64,000 nucleotides of DNA from Cheiracanthium punctorium (taxonomy: Eukaryota; Arthropoda; Arachnida; Araneae; Cheiracanthiidae), in the NCBI GenBank assembly GCA_038373885.1, contig JAWZYV010012283.1:434001-498000 (forward strand), in the 5' to 3' direction. Both the position numbers and the translations under genes were made by a program. The stretch's first letter is position 1, and every line of letters begins with the position of its first letter. The notes under the pieces were generated by a model. That model had not been told where the DNA came from and searched no databases. It saw only the letters and a list, made by a program, of their open reading frames with translations. Positions 35,357 to 46,204 of the stretch are shown piece by piece.

Positions 35357-35684
35357 TGTTGTAGAAAGCTCTGCTAATTCCTGGGTTTGTCGTTCTAATT
35401 TCCAGTAGGTGTAGAATGTTCTAGTAAATTGTCCACTTGTCAGGATGAAACACAAACTTTATTGGTTCCAGAACTTCCCAGAAGAATCAGCTGTAAAAAA
35501 TTCACAACCACTAACAGCTCGTAACTTGATAACAGTCCGCTTAGTAGAGAAGCTTTCACAAATGCTGTATTTCTCATACAAAATGAAACACTTCCACAGA
35601 CAAAAATTCAGTGGAAATATACGAGGGATTTCGTAAACAGTCCTTCAAGACTCAGCTATGAAGAATTTATACATAGCACTTACG
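35357..35684 (-). repeat. 5' LTR of the old Gypsy, truncated
   Basis: It matches 29539-29865 from TGTTGTAGAAA to about TAGCACTT. Beyond 35684 the sequence belongs to another repeat, so the outer (promoter) end of this LTR is lost. Confidence 0.7.
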
Positions 35685-35933
35685 TATATCCATATGTACC
35701 AATATTCGTCAAAATAGGTTGAACGGTATTTTCATAGCAAGCGATTAAATAGAATTCGACGTCCTGAGTGCCACCTAGCAGCGAATTAGAAGAAAATGGA
35801 TAGCATAAAAACCTTCTCCGTGGTAAAAGACTCAGGTGTATCAAATTTCATGGTGATCGGTCAAATGGTTTTGGAGTTTTTCAACGTGATAACCGCACAT
35901 ACACACACAGACACAAAAACATTCATTTATATA
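35685..35933 (+). repeat. 3'-tail-like interspersed repeat with ACACAC tail
   Basis: The segment runs through GGTGTATCAAATTTCATGGTG, GGTCAAATGGTTTTGGAGTT and TTTTCAACGTGATAACCGCA to a CACACACACAGACACAAAAAC tail. This type of sequence ends many invertebrate non-LTR or non-autonomous repeats. I cannot name the family. Confidence 0.45.
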
Positions 35934-35935
35934 TA

Positions 35936-37228
35936 CAGTAGAAGATTGATATACCACAATTCTCCATAAACCGCATTAACACTGCAGATGTAAACAGAGA
36001 AAATCATAATTAAGAAATTTCTACAATCGGCATTGTTTAAAAATTGCTTTGCTAGTGAATTAATTTTGAGACATTGGATAAATCCTACAACATGCCAAGC
36101 TTAAAATAAACAACTGTTCTCCGATGCGCACATTATGCTTTATCAGCATAACAGCTGGCCCGCCCGGTGAAAGAGGAAGAACTGTTTACTTTAAAAGCGA
36201 TCAACAAACCTCTCTTTCTCCCTCCTCTACTGTTGACTTCCCAAATAGACGTTTATTTATTTAATGATATTACTCTTTGTAAATTAAAAATATTGATTTG
36301 TTTTATATTAAATCGTACGCTGTTATTTTGGTTTTTAAATTATACGCATAGCATCACCAAAAGTTTTTTTATTTTTTTTATGCGTGCTTGGGGAATGCAC
36401 ATAGCATATTCTAAAGTAAAATTAGCTATGTTTCTTTAAGTTTTGAAAGAAAAAAGGTTTTAACATGAGTGGTTTTCTAAACAAAGTTGGGGGGGGCATA
36501 CACACCCTGTCGCCCATCCCTCCCTCTGCACGGCGATATGCTTATGTCTAAATTTAGCAGTAAAATACTTTTAAACAGTCTATGAGAAGTAGGGGAAGGA
36601 AAGTTTTCTCAATGCAACACTATTTTAAAACTGAATTTTGGAACTGGATTTAAGCCATCATTAGTTAAAATCAAAACTGCTGAACTAATGCATTGTGCAT
36701 AAAATAGAAGGTACTCGGAAGATCCTGCATGAAGAAAACATTTTGAATTGATGGTAAGTCACACGTTGTTAATCATTTGACCAGTGCTGAAATAATTTAC
36801 TCTGTTTCAAAACAAGAAGAAACAGAGGAGATAAAGTTGAAAAAATTTCCAAAAGAGATCAATATTTTAAATTCCTAGAAACACAAAACTGTGTAACTGA
36901 AGTAGAATTATTAACTGTTTACAGGCTGCAAGAAAAGTTATTTGTTGAGCGATTGCAAATTCTAAAACAAATCAAAATTAATATATTGTTTAACAAACAA
37001 AAAAACTTTAATGCTTTTAGTAATTTCAATTTTTTTTTTTTCTGTAAATAAAATAATTGCATATTCTGTTTTTTAAGTAGTATTTGTAATTAAAAATTAT
37101 TTTTAAAGCATTATGTGTTCCAGCTATATTTTAATGTGTTTACTAGAGAAGTTTCATGATACAAGTGAATGATCCATATAATGCAAAACCTTGCGTTTCG
37201 AGGTTCACGTTATAAAGATCTTCTACTG
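35936..37228 (+). mobile_element. Tigger/pogo-like DNA element with TA target
   Basis: CAGTAGAAGATTGATATACC at 35936 and the inverted CAGTAGAAGATCTTTATAAC ending at 37228 form terminal repeats, with TA on each side (35934-35935; 37229-37230). The termini match the CAGTAGA start of Tigger elements. An internal stretch at about 36770-36990 in worn frames (ATTATTAACTGTTTACAGGC... encoding ELLTVYRLQEKLFVERLQIL) may be the C-terminal end of the transposase. It is 1293 bp long, so largely deleted. Confidence 0.75.
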
Positions 37229-37230
37229 TA

Positions 37231-37800
37231 TATAAATAAATTTTATTCTTAATGTCATTTTTTTTTTTCATGGTGAGCTTCAAAAAGCTTATTGTTCCTT
37301 AACTTTTGGAGGCCAGTGTATTACATATTCTAATATTCTGTTCTCTCTAAATTCCCAGTAAGGTGGCCCCTTTTTCATTTCTAACCAAGGGCCCCCAAAA
37401 GAGCCAGTCCAAGACTGATGCCACCATCTGTAATTGAAAATCTTTACTAGCAAGCTTCCATGGATTTAGAACGCTGCAAGTTCATGAAATTTTAGAATTG
37501 CATAAAGCTCACATATAAACTGTAATAAAGTTATTCACCTTATGCTCTTCCCATGGATGCCGCCAGCTATGGGATGCCCACCCTTGCATAAGGAAATTAC
37601 ACAATATAAATAGTTATAAAAAAATATGGTCATTTTTTTCAATCTGATGCCAAGCAAACCATTAATTTGACTAAAATATGTCATAGAGAAAAATGTTCCA
37701 AATTGTTCATCTTTTAAGGAATACCTAATATATATTCTTATTTTGAGGAATATCTTTAGAAAATAAATTTAAAAAAAATAGAATAAAAAAAGTGAAATAT
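37231..37800. other. Non-coding, no gene recognised
   Basis: AT-rich, with a G/C-rich patch GGTGGCCCC...GGGCCCCC (about 37360-37400) resembling ends of hAT elements. It may include the 3' end of the adjacent hAT remnant. Confidence 0.4.
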
Positions 37801-37802
37801 AA

Positions 37803-38460
37803 CTAACATAATAAGAATTGTAGCCTATGTTTGCAGGGCACCATGTAATTGTCCAAAAACTTTTGTATGAAGTGTCCCAAATCGCCGTTAACCTTTTCTC
37901 CATGAACACTTAGCATGCAAAGTCCTGATAATCTATGATCAGTCCTTGTTGACCATATCCAGAACTTTACTGGAGTACTGAAAAATCTTTCTACTGTGCA
38001 GGTAGTAGCTGCAAATATTAGAACTATTTGCAAGCCTTTTATACCCTTTAAATACTTGTAGAGAAGACCTTAGTATGATGGTTCAATAAATCGACCAAGT
38101 ATTTTCATATCAAATTTTCTTGTTATTGAGAAGAAATCTGCTACAGTTCATAATATGCTTCGGCTTCAGACAAAATGTTCTGTAAAAAAATCTCCATAGA
38201 AACTTCCGATACGTTTCATTTTCTTAATTAAGTTTTTGCACCAATTTTTTTCATAATTGTTGGGTAAGCGTAAATAGGTCATAACCAACTTCATTGTCTG
38301 CATAGAACCTTTTTCCAAGCGATGCCATTAATCCATCCAAATAATTGATATTCAGCCCTCTTCTGCTTATCTTATAATTTCTGGATTAGATCTGCAGACT
38401 TGGTGAATAACTGTACGAGGACACCTCAGTTCAATATCATGAGTCTCTGCTATTTCTTTA
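37803..38460 (-). pseudogene. hAT transposase remnant 1 (C-terminal dimerisation domain)
   Basis: The frame 38033-37803 reads FAATTCTVERFFSTPVKFW then RTDHRLSGLCMLSVHGEKVN. This is the hAT dimerisation motif (normally ..SVERSFS.LK.IK...RL..L..LSI) of the ZMYM1-like type. Upstream, worn frames to about 38460 include LNINYLDGLMASLGKRF and other pieces of the same protein. It has stops throughout and no assigned ends. Confidence 0.7.
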
Positions 38461-38791
38461 GCAGATGTAAAGAGAGTGACAAGTTTTGGGGATCAGGGCC
38501 TCCGAGAGAAATTTTATAAGGCGGGACAGAAATGTTCCCGGGCTCCCCTCCCCAACTTGCTTTTACCTCAAGAAATATATTTTAAATGCTGCTCAATTTT
38601 ACTTTAAAAAGTAGTTATTTTAAAAAAAGTTAATATTGTGGGGTTATTTTTATTCTTACCTAAATTATAATTTTAATAATAGTATTTACAATTTGTAATA
38701 ATGTATTATAAAAATTATAAATGATAATTTAAAAGCAATAGGACGTACAGGATTAAAATCATTAAAAGCAGATAAAAACACTTAAAATCCG

Positions 38792-39310
38792 TCAGTAGCA
38801 CTTTCGGTGGCAGCCACCACCTTCTTCAGCTCTGGTCTCAAAATGCCTTACTCTCTTCCTCAGTATGGCGTTCCATCCAGGATCTATCTGCGCATGTGTC
38901 ATGTCATTTATAGCGCCATCTGTTGTTATAATCGGTAAAGCTTCCATGTTTAGGGCGTAATAGTTATTTTTGTAATTGGAGAGTTTTTGGCTATTATTAA
39001 AGTCGATTTCTATAGGGCGTTCTTGGGCTATTTTTGAGAGGGCAGTACTGGGATTATTGAATTTAATGTCATTGTGGTGTTCCTTTTTTCGGTCTTTGAT
39101 TTTCCTTTTCGTCATACCAATATAGCAGCCTGGTTTATTAGAACTATTGTCTGTAAAGTTTATTTTATAAATGCCGGCGGTTTCATCAGGAGCAATAGTG
39201 TCTTTATCACTGCGAATGCGTTTGAAAATATTTTGATTAGGTTTTACGGGAATTTTAATATTTTTTTAAAAAGCTTCATTTGTTATTTTTAGAGCGGCTC
39301 CCCTGCAGTA
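38792..39310 (-). pseudogene. Penelope GIY-YIG endonuclease, copy 1
   Basis: On the minus strand GIYKINFTDNSSNKPGCYIG opens the GIY-YIG domain. MTKRKIKDRKKEHHNDIKFN follows and continues to FETRAEEGGGCHRKCY at 38792. An in-frame stop at about 39268 (TTTTTAAAAAAA, where copy 2 reads TTTTAAAAAAA) separates it from the RT part. The nuclease would nick target DNA to start reverse transcription. Confidence 0.82.
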
Positions 39311-39335
39311 AGGAATGGCGTTGGTAAATTTTAGT

Positions 39336-39343
39336 CTCGGGTT
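39336..39343. repeat. hAT target-site duplication, left
   Basis: CTCGGGTT is identical to 42283-42290. The 8-bp length is diagnostic of hAT. Confidence 0.9.
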
Positions 39344-39499
39344 CAGTGGTGGGAAAAACTACTTTTTTTTTGTAGCGCGCTACAACTACCGCTACTTTTC
39401 GAAAAATGTAGTTAACTACAACTACAACTACTTTTTGACAAATGTAGTTAGCTACACTACTTTTGAAATGTAGTCGCTACTTCGCTACTTTTTCGCTAC

Positions 39500-40690
39500 T
39501 TTTAAGAGACAAATTTTGCTAACAGATTCAATTTGCATTACATTCATATTTAAGGATATTTATATACTAATTAGAGAAAACTATCGATATCGAAAGCCTT
39601 GGTTTTCTACTCGCGTCCAGCGTGATTAATGACCTCAGCGGGTGTCTCTCGCGTCCAAAGAACGCGTTTATTAAAAGGTGGTTTCCTTGTAGCGTTGAGC
39701 GCCGCAGATTTGGTGGACGCACGAAAGACCCCGGGCACCTTTTCGCCTTTAATTAGAAAAAACTATTGCTCTAATAAACAACTACCAGGCGAGTATTTGA
39801 GCAGGGGGAGGCGGGCCCCCTCCGAAAATGTAAAGCAATTATTAAAAAGGAGCTATTTTGAAACATTTCTTTTAACTTTAGAACAATAAAGTTTAAAATA
39901 CCGAATCGGCCCCCTCCCCCCGAAATGGAAGCCTATATATACGCTACTGGCAACTACTGCTAATTATTGAAGTATTGCTGAAACTAATTAAGTTTTAATA
40001 CCTCTATGATAAAAATAAATTGGGAAAGTGAGCTCTGAAAGCATGAGAAAAATCATGAGAACTAAAAAAGTTTTTAAAAATATAATAATAAAATGGATGT
40101 CTGAACGGGAAAAAAAGGCCCGTTTTGAGACCCCTTTCATGTTGTACAAACATTCTAGTTTCTTGAGCACAAATCAAAATTAATGAGTATAAAAGCCTTT
40201 TTTCATGACTTACCAAATTAGTGATTTATGACGAATGACCCGTGTGAACCATGTAATATTGTATAATTGTTTTAATTGAAAACATCACATATGATATGCA
40301 TATTATAAAATAATGAAAACAATTACTAATTAAATTCATGATATATCTATTTAAAACATTGCATTAAAAAAATCCTCTATATATGTTAAAGAAATTTTAA
40401 AAGTTATTATCATCAACACAACTTTTTCTTTGTGTTAGGTATAAAAGAATTTTATAGAATTATATTGTTATTTTAAGGCTAAGAGAGAGATAAGTCTCTA
40501 AGGATTTTACAAACTATTAATTATTAATAGAAATTCTCATATTTTCGTATTAAATTCTGAAAATTATTACACAAAAAACCTAATAATTTAAATATAATAG
40601 ACACTTTAAAATTTTAACGAAAGAAAGAATTTCAACATATTCATTTCATTGACTGCCATGCCTCTAGTATAAAATAAAAACCACATAAAT
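39500..40690. other. Non-coding 3' part of the nested hAT
   Basis: AT-rich DNA inside the hAT between the left terminal repeats and the transposase end. An 86-codon plus-strand open frame at 39629-39889 has no recognisable domain and I do not call it a gene. Confidence 0.5.
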
Positions 40691-41238
40691 TTATTCAAAA
40701 ACATGTTTATTAAATTTTAACAAGAGCTGGATCTCAAAATTGTTATCCGCCAAACATGATCGTCGAAGAGAAAATGCGTCCGATGCAATCGAAAACAATC
40801 TTTGTACAGATGCACTGGACGGCACGCCAGTGTTAGTTTTTTTGAAGGCTTCTTTCATATACGTGTACGAAAGCGAAGATAGGGGTTTAATTGGCTCTGA
40901 CAAGAACCTTGTAAGTTCTTCCTCGTAACTATTTCGAGTGCATGCGAAAGAGAAATTAAAAAAACCAGAAAAGTCATCACCCATGGGCTGATCCTCGATA
41001 CTGATATCTGAAGTTGTCGGAAACATATTCTGGAGGTATTCCTCCATCCATTTTTTTTGGCTTCGGTCTTTCTCTCCTCCTCAATCCAGAATAGTTTGAA
41101 TCTGGGATGGAAACAAGCTGAGAGAACAGTTTCTCTGTCCCACAGCAAATGACTAAATCTCGTTTCCACCTGACAACTGAAGATTTTGCGCCCCCTCCTA
41201 TTTTTTAAAAATGCAACTAGGTAGCTTTCATATACCAT
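40691..41238 (-). pseudogene. hAT transposase, C-terminal part
   Basis: The upstream frame (41238-40855) includes LSACFHPRFKLFWIEEE, the usual block before the hAT C-terminus. A frameshift near 41050 leads to 41047-40691, with SSASVQRLFSIASDAFSLRR and NNFEIQLLLKFNKH, the dimerisation domain. The catalytic N-terminal half was not found. The region 41240-42140 contains only poor open frames, one of 111 codons (42137-41802) with no recognisable domain. Confidence 0.75.
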
Positions 41239-42282
41239 TTAGCGCTCATATACCATTTTCTTTTCTTCATCATAATATTTTAAAAAATGCTAACTAATGG
41301 ATATAAATTTTCAATAACGCCTTTAATTTCTATTTTATTGATCTAGTCTTAGAAACCATTATCATTGTGTTAGAAAGAAGAACAGAAAATAAGTCTCGAA
41401 GCCTTTTTATTGTTACACAAGTATGATATAGATAAAGGAAATTTAGCTTAATAAAAATTATTATTGCAGCATATATAAATTTAATATACATTAAATGGAG
41501 AGATTTGCGAGGCCTTTATTTTTCAGGGGCTCACGGGCCCACACGCCCGTGTGATAATGAGACTCTCGAGGCCCCATCAAAATAACCTCTGTTCAACTTT
41601 GGACCTCTCTTACCTTCCTTTTTTTTTCCTCTTTATGGCAGATTGGTGATTCTACAAATAATACTGAGAACGATAAAAAGAAAAAAGATGCACAATGTCA
41701 GGCTTCCGCTTCAGGCAAAGCAAACCCCCTCCCCCCCCCTCGTGTGCGTGTGTCCCCTGGGAGGGGGGGGGGAGGGGGAGTGATTGGGTGCCTTTCAAGC
41801 ATCAAGGCCGATTTCCAGTTGCGTCTTTTTCCGGACGCAGCGGGGTTTTTTTTTTAATGGTCAAGGCATTGTACAAGGGGGGATACAGTGCAGGGTCGAA
41901 GAATTTATTGACTTTTAATGACCACCGCCAAAGGACAACGCGTGAAACCACAAAAGCACGCCCACCGCTCAGTGGGGGCACTTTTCTCCGCAGTGCGTCT
42001 TCAAGATTCTGAAAAATACATTGGGTTCCCATTATAGCGTACTGAAACGCACTAGTTATGCTTGGAGTCAGAAGAGAGAGAAATTGCACCACGGGATCAA
42101 TCGCCGGAAATGATGACACGGCAAAAGTAGCTTCCAAAATTCGCTACAAACTACTGTTTTTTTGTAGCGCGCTACACGCTACACTACTTTTTAAAAAAAG
42201 TAGCGCGCTACACTACAAACTACAAAAAAAAGTAGCGGCTACTGTAGTTTCGCTACAAGTAGCGCGCTACTCCCCAGCCCTG

Positions 42283-42290
42283 CTCGGGTT
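42283..42290. repeat. hAT target-site duplication, right
   Basis: CTCGGGTT, identical to 39336-39343. Confidence 0.9.
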
Positions 42291-43275
42291 TTGATAGTTG
42301 TTAATTTGTTCAAGCTTCTTGATTCTCTTTTTGAAAAGGTTTTTGACGATGGATTTTGGGTAACCTGCGTTTTTACATTGTGTTTTAATAAATTGGAGTT
42401 CTTCATTGAGGATGTTTTCGTCTGAGCATACTGTAATGGCGCGATTGACATATGAGCGTATGGCGGCTATTTTGAATTTGTAGGGAGTTTTTGAATTAAA
42501 ATGTACTATTTCATTATTATTGGTGGCTTTTCTGAAAACGGTAATATGGATATTATTCTTCTTATCTCTAATGATTTTAACATCCAGGTAATTTATGGTG
42601 GCATTTTCTTCTATTTCCATGGTGAATTGAATGTTTTTGTCTATTGAATTGATTTTTCTGAGGATATTTTCGCTTTCATTTTTGTTAACTATTGCAAAGA
42701 CATCGTCGACATAGCGAAACCATGTGTTTATGTGGTTGGATAGATTATCGAATATGACCCTCTCCACTAGCCGCATTTTCCAATCTGCGATGACACCTGA
42801 GATCTGTGACCCCATAGGCACGCCTTTCTTTTGTTTGTAGAAATTATGATTAAATTAAAAGTATGAATTGTTAAGAATAAGATTAAGTGCGCTATTTATT
42901 GTAGAGGAGGTAGAGTTATTGTCAAAGTTGGAGGTGATTTGCTTATTGATTATTGCATTCATTTTTTGAATATCTATAGAGCGGTAAAGGTTAGTGACAT
43001 CAAAGCTAACGAAACATTCCTGGGTGTTTATTGTGATGTCTTTAAGGCGTTGAATAAAGTCCTCAGTTGAGGATAAAATATTGTCATTTTGAGGTAGGAG
43101 CTCTTTTAGGATGGGTTTTAGATATTTTTCAAGGTCATAAGTTGGTCCTTCACATTTACTAACTATGGGTCTTAAAGAAGGAGGGGTTTTATGGTCTTTG
43201 TATTTAGCAAAAATTCTTGGGGCTATGGGGGCAAAATTAGTTAAAGTAGGTTGTTTATTAGCAGGCCATATTAGA
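42291..43275 (-). pseudogene. Penelope reverse transcriptase, copy 1
   Basis: The proximal frame (from 43275) reads IFAKYKDHKTPPSLRPIVS, CFVSFDVTNLYRSIDI and SALNLILNNSYF, then a TAA at about 42856. The distal frame (42821 on) has PMGSQISGVIADWKM, WFRYVDDVFAIV (YVDD active site), INYLDVKI and a basic tail. The domain order fits a Penelope RT. The 5' part of the element is missing beyond the head-to-head junction. YVDD is intact here, unlike copy 2. Confidence 0.85.
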
Positions 43276-44643
43276 TATTCAAAAAATGAATGCAATAATC
43301 AATAAGCAAATCACCTCCAACATTGACAATAACTCTACCTCCTCTACAATAAATAGCGCACTTAATCTTATTCTTAACAATTCATACTTTCAATTTAATC
43401 ATAATTTCTACAAACAATAGAAAGGCGTACCTATGGGGTCGCCAATCTCAGGTGTCATCGCAGATTGGAAAATGCGGCTGGTGGAGAGGATCATTTTCGA
43501 TAATCTCTCAAGGGCATAGCCAGGATTTTCATTAGGGGGGGCAGGACATGGAGTCTAACCGGAGAATGCCCGGTTTGTCATAATCAGACCCTATGACTAT
43601 CTCATTTTAGGGGGGGGGGCAGCTGCCCCTCGCTGGCTACGCCCATGTAATCTATCCAACCACATAAACACATGGTTTCGCTATGTCGACAATGTCTTTG
43701 CAATAGTTAACAAAAATGAAAGCGAAAATATCCTCAGAAAAATCAATTCAATAGACAAAAACATTCAATTCCCCATGGAAATAGAAGAAAATGCCACCAT
43801 AAATTACCTGGATGTTAAAATCATTAGAGATAAGAAGAATAATATCCACACTACCGTTTTCAGAAAAGCCACCAATAATAATGAAATAGTACATTTTAAT
43901 TCAAAAACTCCCTACAAATTCAAAATAGCCGCCATACACTCATATGTCAATCGCGCCATTACAGTATGCTCAGACGAAAACATCCTCAATGAAGAACTCC
44001 AATTTATTAAAACCCAATGTAAAAATGCAGGTTACCCAAAATCCATCGTCAAAAACCTTTTCAAAAAGAGAATCAAGAAGCTTGAACAAATTAACAACTA
44101 TCAAAACCCGAGACTAAAATTTACCAACGCCATTCCTTACTGCAGGGGAGCCGCTCTAAAAATAACAAATGAAGCTTTTAAAAAAATATTAAAATTCCCG
44201 TAAAACCTAATCAAAATATTTACAAACGCATTCGCAGTGATAAAGGCACTATTGCTCCTGATGAAACCGCCGGCATTTATAAAATAAACTTTACAGACAA
44301 TAGTTCTAATAAACCAGGCTGCTATATTGGTATGACGAAAAGGAAAATCAAAGACCGAAAAAAGGAACACCACAATGACATTAAATTCAATAAACCCAGT
44401 ACTGCCCTCTCAAAAATAGCCCAAGAACGCCCTATAGAAATCGACTTTAATAATAGCCAAAAACTCTCCAATTACAAAAATAACTATTACGCCCTAAACA
44501 TGGAAGCTTTACAGATTATAACAACAGATGGTGCTATAAATGACATGACACATGCGCAGATAGATCCTGGATGGAACGCCATACTGAGGAAGAGAGCAAG
44601 GCATTTTGAGACCAGAGCTGAAGAAGGTGGTGGCTGCCACTGA
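43276..44643 (+). pseudogene. Penelope RT and GIY-YIG, copy 2
   Basis: RT pieces are GVPMGSPISGVIADWKM, then after the MITE WFRYVDNVFAIV, where the second Asp of the catalytic YVDD is Asn. The RT tail (43775-44203) ends by frameshift in a run of A. The endonuclease frame (about 44200-44643) reads ETAGIYKINF, CYIGMTKRKIKDRKKEH and ends AEEGGGCH. Because its breaks differ from those of copy 1, the two copies decayed independently. Confidence 0.85.
43507..43647. mobile_element. 141-bp MITE in Penelope copy 2
   Basis: Compared with copy 1, an extra 141 bp interrupts the RT, with TAATCT on both sides (43501-43506; 43648-43653). The ends are inverted: GGGCATAGCCAG near the left and CTGGCTACGCCC near the right. 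G runs flank the centre. It has no coding capacity. GGGCRTAGCCAG termini of this sort are scattered in many animal genomes. Confidence 0.85.
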
Positions 44644-44690
44644 AAGTGCTACTGACGGATTTTAAGTGTTTTTATCTGCTTTTAATGATT

Positions 44691-45661
44691 ATAAACAATA
44701 TTTTTATAACCAGATTCCAAAATCTTCCTTTGCCTTACCACCCTCACTGTCTAACATGTGTTGCAAATCACCATCACAAACAGTGTGTTATTTATCTGTA
44801 AATGCATCAGTTCATATTTTGCTATAGTTAAACACACAGTTTCGAAAATTAAATTTTTTTTTTCTTTTAGTGATTTTTATATAGAATACTAAAAGAAAAG
44901 AATGAGTAAGGAAATCTTCATATTTAGCGATTTTTTATTCATGCTTGAAGGTTAAAAATCTATGTATATATAAATATGCTAAGCAAAACCTTAGTGCCCC
45001 TTTTGCAGTGCACTGCTCAAACCAATGACTGTGAAATTTGGCAGAGTTAAAGTTCGTATGGAATTGTTTGTGTGAATGTTAAAATTTTTGTGTAGTATGC
45101 TAATGCACTGTAAAAAATTAGAGAGGTAATTTGGCATGCAGTGTTTCGCGCCAAGTCGGGCGATGGTTCCATTGTTGTGACAATATTGAAATAACAACAC
45201 TTAGTCTCAGCAGTACTATAGCGTTATAGTATTACAACAAAATTTGCAAAAAGTGGAATTATTCCCCATTTTGGTGATACGCTAATGAAAAGACTAAAAT
45301 GTGCTTGCCGACTTTTTAAGACAGCGATAAGTGCACGAAGTGTTGTAAATTCCAGGTTTAAAAACTGTAGAAAAACCTTGGGGGAGAGAGTAATATTTAC
45401 TATTCGTTCTGGGCAGGTCGGAATCCAAGAGACGTTACACGGAAACTCGACAATTTCTTCATAACCTCCCGCCAGGCAGTATGCTACAGCAAATTTTCTA
45501 CAAAAATATTATTGAAGAAATACATCAGCAATTAAGAGGGAGTGAAAATAATATTATTAATGAAGTGTAAGGAAATATTTCCGTAAGCATACTCTCTGAT
45601 AACATGTTGAAGTCAGTTATAATAAAACCTAAAAATGATGATTGAACTTTTATTAATGTTG
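44691..45661. other. Non-coding, no gene recognised
   Basis: AT-rich with short open frames (for example 45200-44991, minus) that have no recognisable domain. The plus strand at 45661 leads into a CAGGGGGTCTACC terminus (45662-45674) followed by repeated GGTCACGAAAGTCAAG motifs (45690-45742), likely a hAT-type end. Confidence 0.45.
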
Positions 45662-45742
45662 CAGGGGGTCTACCATCATGCAAAGGTCACGAAAGTCAAG
45701 GAAAAGTCACGAAACGGCAAAAAGGTCACGAAAGTCAAGAAA
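45662..45742. repeat. Isolated hAT-type terminus with GTCACGAAAGTCAAG repeats
   Basis: CAGGGGGTCTACC resembles the terminus CAGGGTGTCTACC found at 46638 and inverted at 51671-51683. Three short GTCACGAAA motifs follow. No matching target duplication was found to pair it with a partner. Confidence 0.5.
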
Positions 45743-45936
45743 TGAAGCACTATGTCAGTATTAGCAGCTCAACTACGCTTTTCCAATTTCATTCAAATTC
45801 TTAGTTTCTACTTTTTCTGTGTCAAGTTCGTTGAGAGAAATTATTTTATGTATCTTTTCTTAACATCATTAATTCGTATTTTGATTTCACGAGTGCTTTT
45901 GAGAAAGGAAGTTGATTTGTTTAGTCTCGTATTAAT

Positions 45937-46203
45937 GGTGTGTGTGGAGGGGGGGGGGGGCATCTGCTGAGTGTCCGCTCTTCTCCCTCCCGACACGAGG
46001 AGAGGGTTACAACCGTTCGCTGCAACTGGTGTGTGTGGAGGGGAGGGGACATCTGCTGAGTGTCTGCTCTTCTCCCTCCCGACCCGAGGAGAGGGTTACA
46101 ACCGTTTGCTGCAACTGGTGTGTGTGGAGGGGGGGGCATCTGTTGAGTGTCTGCTCTTCTCCCTCCCGACCCGAGGAGAGGGTTACAACCGTTCGCTGCA
46201 ACT
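45937..46203. repeat. Tandem repeat, three units of about 90 bp
   Basis: Units start at 45937, 46028 and 46117 with GGTGTGTGTGGAGG, followed by a G run of variable length, CATCTG(C/T)TGAGTGTC, CTCTTCTCCCTCCCGAC and GGAGAGGGTTACAACCG. Units differ at few positions, so expansion is recent. Overlapping open frames on both strands merely translate the repeat. Confidence 0.9.
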
Positions 46204-46204
46204 T

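Larger units (their letters stand above)
29539..35684 (-). mobile_element. Old Ty3/Gypsy retrotransposon, decayed
   Basis: The element is on the minus strand and keeps its LTR, PBS, gag, PR, RT, RNase H and IN order. The LTRs start TGTTGCAGAAA (29539) and TGTTGTAGAAA (35357) and stay similar for about 320 bp, roughly 85% by eye. That is much older than the neighbouring Gypsy. The right LTR loses similarity at about 35684, where another repeat begins. All coding parts carry stops or shifts, a 0.7 kb insertion interrupts the integrase, and the protease region is tandemly duplicated. Confidence 0.85.
39344..42282 (-). mobile_element. hAT transposon nested in the Penelope element
   Basis: The 2939-bp element has perfect 8-bp duplications (CTCGGGTT) on both sides. 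Its termini are CAGTGGTGGGAAAAACTAC on the left and CAGGGCTGGGGAGTAGCG inverted on the right. Inside both ends, clusters of TAGCGCGCTA and (G)CTAC.ACTAC motifs (39377-39500; 42150-42270) form short palindromes likely to be subterminal transposase-binding sites. The transposase lies on the minus strand and is broken. Removing element plus one duplication rejoins the Penelope sequence. Confidence 0.92.
38757..43275 (-). mobile_element. Penelope-like element, copy 1 (minus), split by a hAT
   Basis: Its RT part lies at 43275-42291 and its GIY-YIG part at 39335-38757; the 2.9 kb hAT between them is a later insertion. The 3' end near 38757 is defined by the inverted match to copy 2 at 44690. It meets copy 2 head to head at about 43272-43276. 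PLEs use a telomerase-like reverse transcriptase joined to a GIY-YIG endonuclease and often appear in complex inverted arrangements. Confidence 0.87.
43276..44690 (+). mobile_element. Penelope-like element, copy 2 (plus), 5'-truncated
   Basis: It begins in the middle of the RT at ATATTCAAAAAATGAATGC and runs to the 3' end near 44690, mirroring copy 1. It carries a 141-bp MITE at 43507-43647. Coding breaks are a TAG at about 43428, the MITE, and one lost A at about 44190 that separates RT from GIY-YIG. Confidence 0.87.

Noticed and set aside
41802..42137. 111-codon minus-strand frame inside the nested hAT
   Set aside because: Too little evidence to call it the transposase N-terminus; left as non-coding within the element.
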